A DNA stretch of 64,000 nt from Nigerium massiliense (GTDB lineage Bacteria > Actinomycetota > Actinomycetes > Propionibacteriales > Propionibacteriaceae): contig NZ_CCYM01000002.1 in assembly GCF_000826085.1 (NCBI RefSeq), positions 1,010,948 to 1,074,947 on the forward strand, given 5' to 3'. The translations under genes were made by a program, and so were the position numbers. The notes below the pieces were generated by a model, which did no database searches, was not told where the DNA came from, and was given only the letters and a program-made list of their open reading frames with translations. Below, piece after piece: positions 63,796 through 64,000 of this stretch (position 1 is its first letter; every line of letters starts with the position of its first letter).

Positions 63796-64000
63796 GGGGT
63801 TCCTGTCTGGGTGTGGTGATGGGCCGGGGCAGGGTTGGGTTGGCGGCGGCGCAGGAGTTCGTCGTAGGCGGTGACGGTGGGCAGGGGGCGGGTGTCCTCG
63901 GGCAGGTGCGCGATGACCTGGTGTGGGTCGGTGGGGCGTCGTGGTGGCAGGTTCACGACCGTCCCCCGCCTGGTCGGGCTGGCTGGGGCGGGTGTGTGGC
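63792..64000 (-). mobile_element. istA: IS21-family transposase, C-terminal end (runs off the window)
   Basis: The last 68 codons of istA are visible, including NLPPRRPTDPHQVIAHLPED, TRPLPTVTAYDELL and a Pro/His-rich tail, ending at a TGA that overlaps the istB start. The catalytic DDE part is beyond the edge. Confidence 0.85.

Overview
The window is GC-rich DNA from an actinobacterium. Actinobacterial marks include a tadA gene next to its acidic 'tRNA adenosine deaminase-associated' partner, an actinobacterial-type ATP-dependent DNA ligase, an FBP treble-clef zinc-finger protein, a PIG-L/MshB-type deacetylase, many GTG starts, and a damage promoter resembling the mycobacterial RecA-independent consensus. 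A member of the Propionibacteriales is my best guess, held weakly, because nothing here fixes the family.

Positions 1-44,000 look like ordinary chromosome in short operons. They hold: nucleotide-sugar genes (partial GT2 glycosyltransferase, WbpE-like aminotransferase, WbpD/WlbB-like acetyltransferase); argE with an MHS transporter; an AlkA-like glycosylase divergent from ATP-dependent ligase; the 5-oxoprolinase genes pxpA and fused pxpBC; an IclR regulator with an MHS transporter and a 2-hydroxyacid dehydrogenase; a MATE exporter and recQ; a lone HsdR_N protein; glpK, a DUF885 peptidase-like protein, a GDPD phosphodiesterase, a cytochrome-b5-type lipoprotein and an acyl-CoA synthetase; a half-length GntP permease; an aldo/keto reductase, a YbaK-type deacylase and a low-GC NYN nuclease; a fused alpha-beta glycyl-tRNA synthetase, upp, tadA and tRNA-Ser(CGA).

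Immediately after tRNA-Ser (44,093-44,183) the character changes. From 44,200 to the right edge there are transposase fragments (a YREK-signature transposase, an IS3-type OrfB tail, an IS21-like end, and istA/istB at the edge) around two cargo modules. The first (45,541-55,745) is an oxidoreductase module arranged around a remnant MmyB-type regulator: SDR remnant, cyclophilin-like proteins, MFS exporter, Zn-alcohol dehydrogenase, CMD proteins, cupins, NAD(P)-binding proteins and aldo/keto reductases. Three of its families (cyclophilin-like, CMD, cupin) each occur once as a cytosolic protein and once as a lipoprotein. Three of its promoters share an operator-like sequence 62-69 bases upstream of a start codon, which suggests one regulon acting on both sides of the membrane. 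The second (55,780-62,753) is a copper-resistance module, all on the minus strand: Cu-ATPase, small membrane protein, multicopper oxidase, two-component system and a Met/His-tailed membrane protein. Three of its promoters share a TCTTGRTC-type box.

Several genes are visibly damaged. An amidohydrolase and an MFS exporter each carry a one-base frameshift. GntP, an SDR gene, the MmyB-like regulator and an aldo/keto reductase tail are truncated or replaced. All calls rest on reading motifs by eye; no database search was run.
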